A model generated the notes under the pieces. That model did not search any database, was not told where the DNA came from, and saw only the letters and a list, made by a program, of their open reading frames with translations. DNA of 64,000 nt. Source: Megascapheus bottae (lineage: Eukaryota > Chordata > Mammalia > Rodentia > Geomyidae). The DNA lies in the NCBI GenBank assembly GCA_024803745.1, contig JANJXV010000037.1, forward strand, positions 5,159,001 to 5,223,000, given 5' to 3'. Shown here piece by piece: positions 22,241-32,470 of this stretch. The position numbers and the translations under genes were made by a program. Positions within the stretch are counted from its first letter, which is position 1. Every line of letters starts with the position of its first letter.

Positions 22241-23278
22241 CCCAGTAACTGGACCTCTTTGGCTATCACTGGAAGTAAGAAATGGAACCTTCCAAAAGTA
22301 CCACCACCTTATCATCTGATGTTCAGAAACTGATAGTCCTGAGTGTGAAACAGGAATCCAGTGTGCATAAAACAATAGGCAATGGAAGCTGCCATGTGAT
22401 CCTTTGAAGGAAGTGTAAGAAAAGAGGGCCAGATAGAACTCTGCGGCTTGATAAATAACTTTTGAAAGCTGTACAATTATTTTAAGGAAGATAATCTGAA
22501 AATTGAAATCTTGCTCAGACTTCATAAATGAGATTGATTAATTGTAGGACCTAGATAGGTTAGGTTTAGGCAGCTCTACAAGCAGGGGAAAAATATGTCC
22601 TCTTGAGGTATATAACTGTGTGGCACAAGTGTGCATTCACAATTGAAAAATTGTTTTAAGTAGTAACAACATGCCTTGTATAGTAGTAACAGCTTTTGCA
22701 ACTGTGTTTTATGCATTTTTCCAACCCTCCTCCACTTCTAGAAGTTGATATCATTAGCTTTAGGGATAGGAGTCCAAATATTTAACCTTAGGAACATTGT
22801 CTAGTCAGTGTTGAAGCCAGCGAAGTGCTGGGGTGTGTTTCTGGGCTTGGCATCTTAAGTACTACCTCTTACACTACTGGCTTTTGGTGGTATCAGAGGC
22901 TGTACTGGGTGGCACCTAGTGCCATTTTGAGACTCCTGAATGCCTTCCTTGATTACCCATTGTGCCCAGCCCTATGCTGGCAGTTGTCAAGTGTACCAGA
23001 CCCTTCCCTCTGAAGTCTTACACTCTGAGAAGTTCAGCTGTGATTGGTAAGTCTCAACAGCAAGAAGGCATCTGCTTTCCCTAGTTTTCTGGGAGAGTAA
23101 ACAAGCCAATGAACAAACTCTCACCTCAAAGTCTGCTGGGATGATAAGTACTAGAGCGTGGAAGTCTTCTGTCTAGTTTTTTTGGATGTTGGTTGGGTTC
23201 CACAACTTTTATTTGGTGATTGCTAGTGACTCAAATGCTGGTGATAGCTAGTTTTATGCTCATTCTCTGCTTCTATAG
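22241..23278. other. Repeat-poor 3' part of GRXCR2 intron 1
   Basis: About 1 kb without a SINE, up to the acceptor. No additional exon was recognised. Confidence 0.4.
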
Positions 23279-23506
23279 CCCCCACCTATTATAGATTTTG
23301 GAAAGATCATCATCTATACAAACAACCTGAAAATAATTCGAACCCCAATGGACAAGAGAGACTTCATGAGGAAAATTCTCCAGAAGGAAGAGGAGGCTGA
23401 AGAGGAGTCTCTGATGAACAAAGAAGAGAGTTATGGGGATGGGGATCAGACCGATGGGCTTCTGCTGGAGACAGAAAGTACATTTCCACATAGCCAGTAC
23501 ACACAG
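23279..23506 (+). CDS. GRXCR2: GRXCR2 coding exon 2 (codons 112-187)
   Basis: Begins PPPIIDFGKIIIYTNNLKII after an acceptor ending CTATAG, and ends ...QYTQ before a GTATGG donor; 76 codons, phase 0 at both ends. Residues about 119-135 correspond to the first strand of the glutaredoxin-like fold. The CxxC redox site expected of an active glutaredoxin is absent, as known for this family, so the protein is unlikely to be an oxidoreductase. Residues about 141-165 form an acidic stretch (KILQKEEEAEEES) likely to be helical. The open frame continues past the donor to 23758, but that extension is intronic L1-derived DNA. Confidence 0.96.
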
Positions 23507-23689
23507 GTATGGAAGACTACACCAATGGTTTCCAAATTCTTTTGTTGTTGTTGTTTGTTTGTGGTGCTGTCTCTCTTTCCCTCCACTTGTGTATCCTCTC
23601 ATTGCCCGCTCCTTCTGAACTTGTTTCTGCTGGTATTGATTGTGCTCGGCGGTTATTGCGCTCCTCCCCAAAGTGAGTCAACCAATAGT

Positions 23690-24110
23690 CGTTTTTTTTG
23701 TATGTATATGGATATAACCCCGGATATGTTACAAAGTATGTTTGCATTTAATATCTAACTGCAGCATATGAGAAAATACTTGCTCTGTTTGTCTCTCTGG
23801 GCCTCACTTAATTCACTTAGCATAATTTTTTCTAGGTCCAACCCTGTCCCTATTAATGACATTATCCGATTCTTCCTGACAGATGAGTAAAATTCCATTG
23901 ACTATATGTACCATATTTCTTGATCCATTCATCCATTTTAAGATACCTGGGCTGTTTCCAGATGGTGGCTACTGTGACTATAACAGCAATGAACATGGAT
24001 GTGCTATTGTCTTTACTGACAATAGTTTCAACTAACAATAGTCTGTGTAGATGCCCAAGAATATCATAAGGTTTTATCTGAAGGGGAAGTATTCATTAAA
24101 AGATTTCCCA
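23690..24110 (-). mobile_element. Old L1 3' region
   Basis: Antisense ORF2 end: 'ttcacttagcataatttttt', 'gagtaaaattccattgacta', 'ccattcatccattttaaga'. More diverged than the L1 at 20.8 kb. Confidence 0.7.
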
Positions 24111-24144
24111 CATAACTTTCCATCTGGAGTGTAATCACCTTAAT

Positions 24145-24368
24145 GCTTCCAGTCCAGGAACTTGAACTCAGGGCCTGGATGCTGTCCCTGAGAGTTTTGC
24201 TCAAGGCTAGCACTCTACCATTTAAGCCACAGCTTCACTTCCAGATTTTTTGGTAGTTCATTGGCAACAGGAGTCTCATGGACTTTCCTACCTAGGCTGG
24301 CTTTGAATTATAATCCTCAGATCTCAGTCTCCTCAGGAGCTAGGATAACAGGCATGAGACACCAGTGC
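24145..24368 (-). mobile_element. 7SL/B1-Geo SINE
   Basis: 'aggaacttgaactcagggcc', 'gctagcactctaccattt', 'gatcctcagatctcagtctc', ending 'gagacaccagtgcct'. Confidence 0.87.
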
Positions 24369-24538
24369 CTCACTTTGGAAAAGTTTTTAAAAGTTGAAAT
24401 GGACAGGAGTTGTTTTTAGATTCTCTAGCATCAATCTGGTCTCACCCCTTATTTCTTAGGTGAGTCCCACTTCAGAATGAGTGTGCTGTTGTCAGTCTGT
24501 CTGAGATGTCTTACTGTAAGAACAAAGGCCAACAGAGG

Positions 24539-24539
<1 letters not shown>

Positions 24540-24577
<38 letters not shown>

Positions 24578-24578
24578 T
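24540..24578 (+). repeat. (TTA)n microsatellite
   Basis: About 13 perfect TTA/ATT triplets in GRXCR2 intron 2. Confidence 0.95.
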
Positions 24579-25548
24579 TGTATAGTGAGTGTCCTGGATG
24601 TATTGGTAAGGGTTACAAAAGAACTCAACTTCTATGGAGAGATATGATAGATCAAGAAGACTGCATTTACATATACCATCTCCCATGATATCCCAGCTAC
24701 CCAAAGAGTGAGCAATGTCATTCACTTCACAGGTAGAGAAACAGAACTAGAGATGGAAGGCAAGGGAGTAAGCTATAGAGCCTGTGTCAGACACCAGCCC
24801 CAGCCCTAGTCTATTGACTTCGAGTACAGAGTTCATAATCACTGTGACTTATGCTATTCTCAAAGAGCATAAAATATTACAAGAATTCAGAGCTAAGCTT
24901 TGAAGGCTGATAACACAGATTCATTCATCCACATAGTCTCTCCATCACAAGAAATGATCTTTCTTGCGTATGAACTGTTTGGTAACTATAACATTGTCAT
25001 TAGAAATGAATTATGCTACTCAGCACCCTGGGATCAAAACCTACCCTCTCTACTCACATGCTGTGTGTGTGACATCGCCAATTAACTTCTCAGTATCTCA
25101 TTTTCCTATGGCAAGGAAGAGGGGATTCATACTAGCTCACTGGGCTATTGTGCAAATTAGGTGGACGGATACATAGAAAGCCCTTAGAAAAGAACCTGGC
25201 ATCTGGCAGGGACTACAAGGCCCTTATTATTAGCATTTGTCAATGAGAAAAAGAAAGTCATTATGGAGCTTGCAGAAAGGACATGTCACATGATAACAAA
25301 GGCAATGAAGAATGGGATGTCTCTGAATGCCAGATGTGGTGACAGAAAATGTGTTTCTGATGCTTATATGAGACATCCTGTCTGATAAAAATCACTGTGG
25401 GTGTTCCCCTCACTGACTTTTGTGGAAGGCATTTTCCCCTCCTTCCAATTCTACCCCAGCTTGTTTGAGACCCAGTGCTATTCTGATCCTCAGGCAAACC
25501 ACTCATTTGAACGGCTGCTGTGACTGAACTGTGTCCTGTCGTTTGCAG
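24579..25548. other. Unassigned 3' part of GRXCR2 intron 2
   Basis: No SINE or L1 over almost 1 kb. Bases 24690-24860 ('tcacttcacaggtagagaaa', 'ctagagatggaaggcaaggg') resemble a MIR-type ancient SINE but I am not sure. Confidence 0.4.
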
Positions 25549-25731
25549 GATGGGGAGCTTCCTGAGGAGAACTGTCTTCACTGCCGAGGTTCAGGCAGTG
25601 CTACCTGCTCTCTGTGCCATGGCAGCAAGTTCTCCATGCTGGCCAACAGATTTAAGGAGTCCTATCGGGCTTTGCGGTGCCCTGCCTGCAATGAGAATGG
25701 TCTACAACCTTGCCACATTTGTAACCAGTAG
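25549..25731 (+). CDS. GRXCR2: GRXCR2 coding exon 3 (codons 188-247 and stop)
   Basis: Starts DGELPEENCLHCRG after a CAG acceptor and ends ...CHICNQ, stop TAG at 25729-25731. It encodes the cysteine-rich C terminus: four CxxC pairs at about residues 196/199, 207/210, 231/234 and 242/245, spaced like the DnaJ-type zinc-binding repeats (CxxCxGxG-like). All eight cysteines are intact, so the zinc-binding module looks functional. The segment between pairs two and three (KFSMLANRFKESYRALR) is basic. No frameshift or early stop in any exon. Confidence 0.97.
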   Translation, partial: DGELPEENCLHCRGSGSATCSLCHGSKFSMLANRFKESYRALRCPACNENGLQPCHICNQ

Positions 25732-25790
25732 CTGTGGTTTTCCTTTACTTGCTTGCTTTACCTTCGCCACTCTCCCCCCAAATTATTCCT

Positions 25791-25796
25791 AATAAA
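25791..25796 (+). terminator. Candidate GRXCR2 polyadenylation signal
   Basis: AATAAA 60 bases after the stop codon. A T/C-rich stretch follows at 25799-25825. Would give a very short 3' UTR. Confidence 0.5.
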
Positions 25797-26130
25797 TTAC
25801 CCTCTCCTTCTTCGCCTCTCTCAGCAAGGGAGTCCTGCAGCTGCAAACAGTTCCACCACTAGCAGAACTCAATTATTTCATGACATTTTGTGAGGCCAGC
25901 ACGATTTCCATATGGGTCTAAGTAGTAGGGACATTTTTTGAATTAAAGTCTGCTTTGACACTGGTTCTGAAATTATGGTTCCAGGATTGTGTGCATATAG
26001 CTCACTTAACTTAGCTTTTTTCTTTTCTTTTTCTCTTGCACCACTGAACAAACAAAGGTACACCTCAGGCAGCAGGTTGAATTCATTTTCTGGTTGGGAG
26101 TTATTCTGCAAAATTATTCAGTGAGAAAAG

Positions 26131-26136
26131 AATAAA
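26131..26136 (+). terminator. Second candidate polyadenylation signal
   Basis: AATAAA about 400 bases after the stop, followed within 20 bases by an A-run (26152-26163). The run could cause internal priming in cDNA data. Confidence 0.4.
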
Positions 26137-26163
26137 GGAGCAGCTCTCTGATAAAAAAAAAAA

Positions 26164-26530
26164 GGATGCCTGTTGCTTATAATGCGTCTGAAATTGTTGC
26201 TGGTCAAATTGAATTTGTAATTAAGCAAAAGAGGAAAGGGAGGCCACTGATGAATTGAACGCATTGGAAGTTACGGAAAGCACAACAGGACAAAGGCAAT
26301 GCCTTCCAGTGCTTCCTGTGGATCATAGTCACACAGGAAATGAGTAATAATACTTCTTGAGTCAAGATGAAATAGGACATCTTTGTGTGCCTCTCTTGAA
26401 GTTGTAAAGCCAAGTCAAAACTATTTATGATAGGTGTGGTGCTTAAGTCTATGTGTATAACAGAACTTCTCCCAGCCTGTGAATGCTTATCAAGTACACA
26501 TTTTTTTTTCTTTCTTTTTTTTTTTTGTGT
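26164..26530. other. Unassigned DNA 3' of GRXCR2
   Basis: No gene recognised. Confidence 0.35.
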
Positions 26531-26531
26531 G

Positions 26532-26765
26532 TGTGTGTGCTGGTACAGGGATTTGAACTTGGGTTCTTATATTCTCGCTTGGCTTTTTCACTCAAAGCTG
26601 GCATTCAGTCACTTGAGCCACATTTCCAACTTCTGGCTTTTTGATGATTAGTTAGATAAGAGTCTCAGGGACTTCTCTGCCTAGGCTGGCTTTGGAATGA
26701 GATCCTCAGATCTCAGTCTCCTGAGTAACTGGGGTTATAGGCTTGAGCCACTAGCACTTAGCATG
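26532..26765 (-). mobile_element. 7SL/B1-Geo SINE
   Basis: T-run and (GT)n, then 'gggatttgaacttgggttct', 'gatcctcagatctcagtctc', ending 'ttgagccactagcactta'. Confidence 0.82.
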
Positions 26766-27335
26766 TATTTATTTTAAGTCAAAGAGCCATGATTATTTAT
26801 AAAGAACTGCAGATACATAAAAGGTGTCTATTGGAAAATTCTAAGAGAAAAAGAAACCCAAAACAAGCATGTCTTTCTGTCTATGAATGGATTTTTTTCC
26901 TCTTAAAAAAATTAGAAGAAACTTTTGCTAATGAACTTTTGTAAGTTCTGACACTGGCTCCCCACATCCAGTGAGACTAACACTGTAAGCCCTGTCATCT
27001 ATTAGATACCTACTGTGCTTTTATAATAATAATTTTGATTTAATACCTTCATACATTTCTAAGATTTGTTTGTTAGTCTCTCATATTCAGCTGTTAAAAT
27101 AATTCAGCAATGGATTGCTTTGGGGGCAACATAAATAATTCTAATAAAAAAGAGATGAAAACAGGTTTTGAAGCCTGATGATTTGTCTTCTCTCTCTTCA
27201 TGTGTTCCCTGGTTTCCTTAGCTTCTATAGTCAACTAACTTCTGCCTCTGCATATATTTCTTCACAGCTATGAAATTTATGCCTTTCCAGAATAACAGAG
27301 GAAGGGGTGATGCTAACAGATCTTTAAGTGTATAT
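26766..27335. other. Unassigned AT-rich stretch
   Basis: No named repeat or exon in about 570 bases. Confidence 0.35.
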
Positions 27336-27343
27336 TAGGGTTT

Positions 27344-27344
27344 T

Positions 27345-27379
<35 letters not shown>
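27344..27379 (+). repeat. (GTT)n microsatellite
   Basis: About 12 GTT units, the antisense (AAC)n tail of the SINE that follows. Confidence 0.95.
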
Positions 27380-27380
<1 letters not shown>

Positions 27381-27562
27381 TTCCTGGGCTTGAGCTCAGG
27401 GCCTGAGCACTGTCCATGGACTTTCTCAAGGCTAGAGCTCTACTACTTGCGCCTCAGCACCACTTCTGGCTTTTTTCTATGTACGTGGTACAGAGGAATC
27501 GAACCCGGGTCTTCATGCATGCTAGGCAAGCACTCTACCACTAGGCCAAACTCCTAGCCCCT
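27380..27562 (-). mobile_element. IDL-Geo SINE
   Basis: 'cctgggcttgagctcaggg', 'gaggaatcgaacccgggtct', 'ctctaccactaggccaaact'. The antisense B box is perfect (ggttcgattcc on the sense strand). Confidence 0.92.
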
Positions 27563-27804
27563 GTATGTTGGTTTTTGAAAGGAATATTTGAGCCCATTTT
27601 GTCTGTAGGGCAGTATCAAGGGGCACTTGAGATTGGCATCTCTTGCCAGTCTCAAACGTTCTTGTGAAGGAGACAGGTATATAAACAGTTAACAATAATT
27701 ACAACATAGTGAGACAAAGGCTGAGGTGAGACAATTATAGAAAGCAGTTGGAACACAGGAAGGGACACATGACTAGCATTAGTGAGTGACTCTCCCAGAC
27801 TTCT

Positions 27805-27930
27805 CTCCTCCTTCCCTCCCTCCCTCCCTCCCTCCCTCTTTCCTCCCTTCTTTCTTTCTTCCCTTCCTTCCTTTCTTCCTTCCTTCCTTCCTTCCTTCCT
27901 TCCTTCCTTCCTTCCTTCCTTCCTTAATTC
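27805..27930 (+). repeat. (CCCT)n/(CCTT)n polypyrimidine tract
   Basis: CCCT units followed by CTTT and about 13 CCTT units. The 155-codon frame across it (27782-28249) is composition-driven. Confidence 0.95.
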
Positions 27931-27967
27931 CTCCCCGCCTTCCTTCTCACTTTCTTATTTTTTTCCT

Positions 27968-28140
27968 AGGTTAGCACACATTTGTAATAGAGGGGATTTC
28001 ATTGTGATATTTTTGTATTTGCACACTGTGTACTTTGAACAAATTCACCTCCACCACCGTCTTCCCAACCTCTCCTCTTCTCTCCCCCTTTGCACACAGT
28101 GCTTGTTTCACTATGCTGTCATAGTAGAGGAGCTTATTTT
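27968..28140 (-). mobile_element. Old L1 3' UTR
   Basis: 'gatttcattgtgatatttt', 'gtgtactttgaacaaattca', then a C/T-rich block: the antisense L1 3' UTR pattern. The CCTT tract to the left would be its tail side. Confidence 0.6.
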
Positions 28141-28324
28141 CAACCAATTCAATCTTCTACATCCTCCCCTAATTGCACATGCAAACTACATTTCCCAGAC
28201 TCCTTTGCTTGATGGCTTCCTGCCAGATTCTACAAAGGAGACATACTGAATGGAAACCATATGATGGGAGGAAGAATGAGACTCCCTCCTATTGTACCAG
28301 GTCCCTAGCATCCTGTCCACAAGG

Positions 28325-28366
28325 CAGCTATTGCAGCAATAGCAGCAGCAACAGCAGCAGCAGCAC
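28325..28366 (+). repeat. Short (CAG)n array
   Basis: Imperfect AGC/CAG triplets in non-coding DNA. Confidence 0.8.
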
Positions 28367-28884
28367 AGGCTGGTTACAGCAGCCTGGCTCCCATATAGCT
28401 ACTTGTGTGGCTTTGATTACAGATTCCATGAACACTATTTTCTCTGGGTGTGGGCGGAAGTACAGCTCCATTAGGATGTTACTAGAAAATAATCTGCATG
28501 GTAGCTCATGTGAACTTGGTCCTGGGTAAAAGGGATCAAAATATGAATATATTTTTGCATGTACAAACACAGGATTTGTCAACTGTTCTTTAGAAACATG
28601 TATGCAAAGCATATACACACCAAATGGCTTGACCACCAGTAGAGATAAGTTTAGAATAGAATAGCATTTCCTCTTTTACTTTTGCTGGTGAGTTGGGCAG
28701 GCTTAGGAGTATTTAGGTCAAGGCTGGCCCACTGGTATTCCCAGAACTCTAAGAATTCCTTCAGAGCTAGAATTGAACATAAAGACTAGAAAATGTTACC
28801 ATTGTGACAGTAAGATTATAATAGTGCTACATTCTTTGAAAGCTCAAAATGTTTTTGAATTCATGATTTTTAAAATGTCATAAT

Positions 28885-29000
28885 TCAGAATCAGTGGCAC
28901 ATTCCTGTAATTCTAACACTTCGAAGGCTGAGGAAGGAGGATCTTGAGTTTAAAATGGTCTGAGATATGTAGTAAAACCTTGTCTACAAAATATACATTC
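28885..29000 (+). mobile_element. Old B1-type 7SL monomer
   Basis: 'cattcctgtaattctaacac', 'ggctgaggaaggaggatctt' and 'aaaccttgtctac' follow the B1/7SL order. There is no Geo module. Confidence 0.65.
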
Positions 29001-29085
29001 ATTCATTGAACAATATTTCATTGGCTCCTACAATGTTACAGACTTCTGTCATAAGTCCTCAGAATACAAAGACAAAAACATGACT
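29001..29085 (-). mobile_element. L2 3' end relic
   Basis: 'ttcattgaacaatatttcat', 'cctcagaatacaaagacaaa' fit the antisense L2 3' end. Confidence 0.45.
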
Positions 29086-29109
29086 ATTTGTGATGGATCA
29101 AATAAGTCT

Positions 29110-29303
29110 CAGGCAGGGAGTTTGGCCTGGTGGTAGAGTGCTTGCCTAGCATGAATGAAGACCCAGGTTTGATTCCTTGGTACCACATACATAGAAAAAG
29201 CCAGAAGTGGTGCTGTGGCTCACGTTGCAGATCACTAGCCTTGAGAAAGCCCAAGAACAGTGCTCAGGCCATGAGTTCAAGCCCCAGGACTGGCAAAAAA
29301 TGT
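29110..29303 (+). mobile_element. IDL-Geo SINE
   Basis: 'cagggagtttggcctggtgg' to 'gagttcaagccccaggactg' with an A tail. Confidence 0.9.
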
Positions 29304-29481
29304 CTTGGGTCTCTAGTCAACGTAATAAATAAAAAATTCATTTATTTATGGTAAGCACTTCACATTCACCAACTCAGGGAATCATCTCATCAACAAAATT
29401 AATTCAGATTACTAATCACCTTGCAGTTACATTTCTGGTGTTTCTTTTTTGCTACACCCTCTCACAGTAAACAATAGGCCC

Positions 29482-29945
29482 TCGTTATGATTTGAATATA
29501 AATTATTGCCACAGAGAACTCATGTGTTGAAAGCTCAATCTGCTGCAGCTAGCAGGTTCAATTACCGAAAGACGATTAAACTATGAAGCTCTAACTTGAT
29601 CCATAGATTAATTCACTGATGGATTTATAACTCGATCACATGACTGGAAGGTGATGGAAACATTCAGAGATAGATCTTGGCTGGGGGGGGGGGCTCATTA
29701 AGGACATGTCCTTAAGCCATGTATCTTGTCCCAGGTCTTTCTCTGCTTCTGACTGCTGCTAGGCAGGTCAGCCACATTTCTCCCATCCTTGTTCCTGCTG
29801 CCATTGTGTTTTCTCTTACAACAGATGGACAGCAATTCAGCAGCCCATCATGGACTGACACCTCTGAAACCATGAGTTGAAACAAATCTTTCTGCTCTTA
29901 TTTCATCTGTGTCTGGTATTTTGTCACAGCAATATGAAACTGGCA
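29482..29945 (+). mobile_element. MaLR-type solo LTR (ancient endogenous retrovirus-like)
   Basis: 'ttatgatttgaatataaatt', 'actcatgtgttgaaagctca', 'aaaccatgagttgaaacaaa' and 'tattttgtcacagcaa' follow the order of a mammalian MaLR (MST/MLT1-like) LTR from start to end. No internal viral genes accompany it. Confidence 0.65.
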
Positions 29946-30117
29946 ACATACTCCTTTCTGTGATCTTCATAAACAACTGGCATTATTAGACCATTGTTGA
30001 GGCAACAAACTACCTGAAAACTGGACATATACCTGAGGGCTGAGAATGCAAGAGAGTATCGAGGCTTCTGGCCACTAGAGAAACATTGATGGCTCCTCCT
30101 TGGAAAAGGAGAAACTT

Positions 30118-30300
30118 GAGCTCCGGGCTTCATGCTCTCACTAGGCATTTTCACTCAAGGCTGCTGCTCTACACTTGAGCCATTCCTCCATATCTGGCTT
30201 TTGCTGGTTAATTGGAGATAAGTCTTTTCTGTTTGGGCTGGTTTTGATCCTCAGATCTCAGCCTCCACAATAGCTAGGATTATAAGTGTAAGCCAGTAAC
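30118..30300 (-). mobile_element. 7SL/B1-Geo SINE, 3' truncated
   Basis: 'ctctacacttgagccattcc', 'gctggttaattggagataag', 'gatcctcagatctcagcctc'. Confidence 0.8.
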
Positions 30301-30329
30301 TTGTAGATCTATTCATTTTTAAATCAGTG

Positions 30330-30905
30330 TATTAAAATTGTACAAATAATGGATTTCATGATGGTATTCATACATGCATAGAAAGTATTTTTAATTGTCT
30401 TTGCCCTCTCTGATAACTAAACTTATTAAACCATCTATTTTCAGGTCATTTTTTGGTCTTTCTTTTTTTGATTCTGTACTTGAAAGAAACCATCGATACT
30501 TGTCTTTCTGAATCTGTCTTATTTTGTTTAATATGATGACGCTCAGTTCTATTCATTTTCTTGAAAATTATATGCTTTGATTCTTTTTTATGAATGAGTA
30601 TTCCATGTGTCTGTATGTCTGTCATATTTTCTTTATCTGCTCACCTACCAATGGGCACCTAGCTTGGTTCTATAACTTAGATATTATCAATAGTCCTGCA
30701 GTAGACATAGGTGTACAAGAATCTCTAGTGGATGCTTAATTCTTGCGCTTATCCACCCAAGAGTGATATAAAAGAATCACAGGATAGTTCTATTTCTATG
30801 TTTTTGAGGAACCTTCATACTGATTTCCATAGCAGCTACACTTATTTACACTCTCACTTATGGTACTTTAGAGTTCTTCCATTCCTGATGATTCCAGGTA
30901 AGAAT
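30330..30905 (-). mobile_element. Old L1 ORF2 end and 3' UTR
   Basis: 'gtattcatacatgcatagaa', 'ttaatatgatgacgctcag', 'ctcacctaccaatgggcacc', 'tactgatttccatagcagct' follow the antisense L1 3' end in order. Many stops, no coding capacity. Confidence 0.72.
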
Positions 30906-31765
30906 GAAGTTTCACATTTAACTATTTTCAAAAACTGTACTCAGCACTAACTTTGTGACCCATACTTTACCTTTCCAAATTAAACTAGCCAAAAACATAA
31001 ATTAGGCTTCAGTCATAAGGAAAGATGATGGTTTCTTACTCTGATTTTTCAGCAACTATGAATCACTCTGGCAGTATATTCATATAGATGAATGCCGGTG
31101 ACATTTCTGAAAAAAAAAAAAAAGTCTGTAGTTCACTAGAGTTTAATCAGAGTGAATTCTATGCCAAAAGTAAATCTGAAAAAAAGAAAAGCTCACAGTT
31201 GTTTTTTTAATCACCTGTCCTCATTAGTTGCATCTCCTCATTTTCTAATTAAACACAGTAATTATAGAGAGTTCACATTCATGCAATTCTATGAGAAAAA
31301 TGGAGTTATGCCAGTGTTAAAATTATGGCATATAATTACTGCCTGTGTTAAAGAACATGCAAAACCAGAAAAGAAAACACGTGAAGCCAGAGGAAGAAGT
31401 GTCAGCATTTATCTCTTTTAGCTCCACAGGGTTCCTCTTTGTTTGGCCTCTTCATAGTCATTTTTATCCAGTCCTCAAGAACTACTTTCCGCTAACAAGG
31501 ATTATTTCTCAGAAGACTTTGTCCATTACTTTCCACTAAGGTTTATAGATAATTAACCATGCCTACTCTTTTAGGGTCAAAGCACTGTTTCTGGAAGCCT
31601 TCTATGTGTCAGTTTATATGTAAGACACAAGCAGTTATGAAGATGAAAGAGATAAAAATCTCTCCTTAAGGACATCATGCTTTCAAGGAATCCCAAGATT
31701 TAGATGACATTTTCAACATGAAATAATAGATGCCAGAAAAGAATAGGTGTCAGAAAAGAGTGGTT
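30906..31765. other. Unassigned stretch
   Basis: No gene; an A-run lies at 31111-31123. Frames at 31152 and 31345 are unsupported. Confidence 0.35.
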
Positions 31766-31766
31766 T

Positions 31767-32008
31767 TAAGTTGGGCACAGTGGCTCATGCCTGTGATCCT
31801 AGCTACTCAGGAGGCTGAGATCTGAGGACCACAGTTCAAAGCCAGCCCAGGCACTAAAGACCATGAGACTCTTATCTCCAATTAACTACTAGAAAATTGG
31901 AAGTGGCGCTGTAGCTCAAGGGGTAGCGTGGTAGCCTTGAGCTGAAGAGCTCAGGGACGGTGCCCAGGCCCAGAGTTCAAGCCCCACGAGTGACAAAAAA
32001 AAAAAACA
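31767..32008 (+). mobile_element. 7SL/B1-Geo SINE, full length
   Basis: 'gttgggcacagtggctcatg' to 'gttcaagccccacgagtgac' plus a 12-A tail. Close to the apparent consensus, so fairly young. Confidence 0.92.
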
Positions 32009-32012
32009 GTGG

Positions 32013-32228
32013 ACGGGGCCGGGAGTTTGGCCTAGTGGTTAAAGTGCTTGCCTAGCATGCATGAAGACCCGGGTTCGATTCCTCGGTACCACATACATAG
32101 AAAAAAGCCGGAAGTGGTGCTGAGGCTCAAGTGGTAGAGCTCTAGCCTTGAGAAAGTCCAAGGACAGTGCTCAGGCCCTGAGCTCAAGCCCAGGACTGGC
32201 AAAAAAAACAAACAAACAAACAAACAAC
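32013..32228 (+). mobile_element. IDL-Geo SINE with intact Pol III boxes and TSD
   Basis: ID-like monomer with A box TGGCCTAGTGG (32028-32038) and perfect B box GGTTCGATTCC (32072-32082), then Geo and an (AAAC)n tail. AAAACAGTGG repeats at 32003-32012 and 32229-32238 as the target-site duplication; it inserted in the A tail of the previous SINE. Confidence 0.93.
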
Positions 32229-32365
32229 AAAACAGTGGTTGTTGGCAGGTCCTGTGCTTCATCCATCAGTGCATCCCAGGATATTCTCACAGTGCCTAGT
32301 ATATAGATGGTCAAGAAATATTAGGTGATTTATTATTTCCAGAGATAGTACGATTGGTCCCACCC

Positions 32366-32470
32366 CTGGGGCCTTGAGCTGAAGAGCTCAGGGACAGCAC
32401 CCAGGCCCAGAGTTCAAGCCCCATGACTGATACAAAAATAAATAAATAAAAAATAAATAAATAAATACCC
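32366..32470 (+). mobile_element. Geo module fragment with (AAAT)n tail
   Basis: Only the last third of Geo ('gagctgaagagctcaggga', 'gttcaagccccatgactga') and an AAAT-rich tail, then a C-run. Confidence 0.8.

Larger units (their letters stand above)
16806..23278 (+). other. GRXCR2: GRXCR2 intron 1
   Basis: GT-AG intron of 6,473 bases (donor GTTAGT, acceptor TTCTATAG). It joins codon 111 (Lys) to codon 112 (Pro) in phase 0. It holds SINEs, a 5'-truncated L1 and microsatellites, listed separately. Confidence 0.93.
23507..25548 (+). other. GRXCR2: GRXCR2 intron 2
   Basis: GT-AG intron of 2,042 bases (donor GTATGG, acceptor GTTTGCAG). Contains an old L1 tail, one SINE and a (TTA)n array. Confidence 0.93.

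Noticed and set aside
23507..23758. Extension of GRXCR2 exon 2 to 23758
   Set aside because: The exon 2 product joins conserved exon 3 at the GTATGG donor. The extension enters intronic L1-derived sequence.
27782..28249. 155-codon Ser/Pro/Phe-rich frame
   Set aside because: Driven by the CCTT repeat and an old L1 3' UTR.
29482..29945. A retroviral coding region near the MaLR LTR
   Set aside because: Only LTR-type sequence is visible; no gag or pol-like frames occur around it.
32072..32082. Possible tRNA gene suggested by a perfect B box
   Set aside because: It is the B box of an ID-like SINE monomer. Acceptor and anticodon stems do not close.
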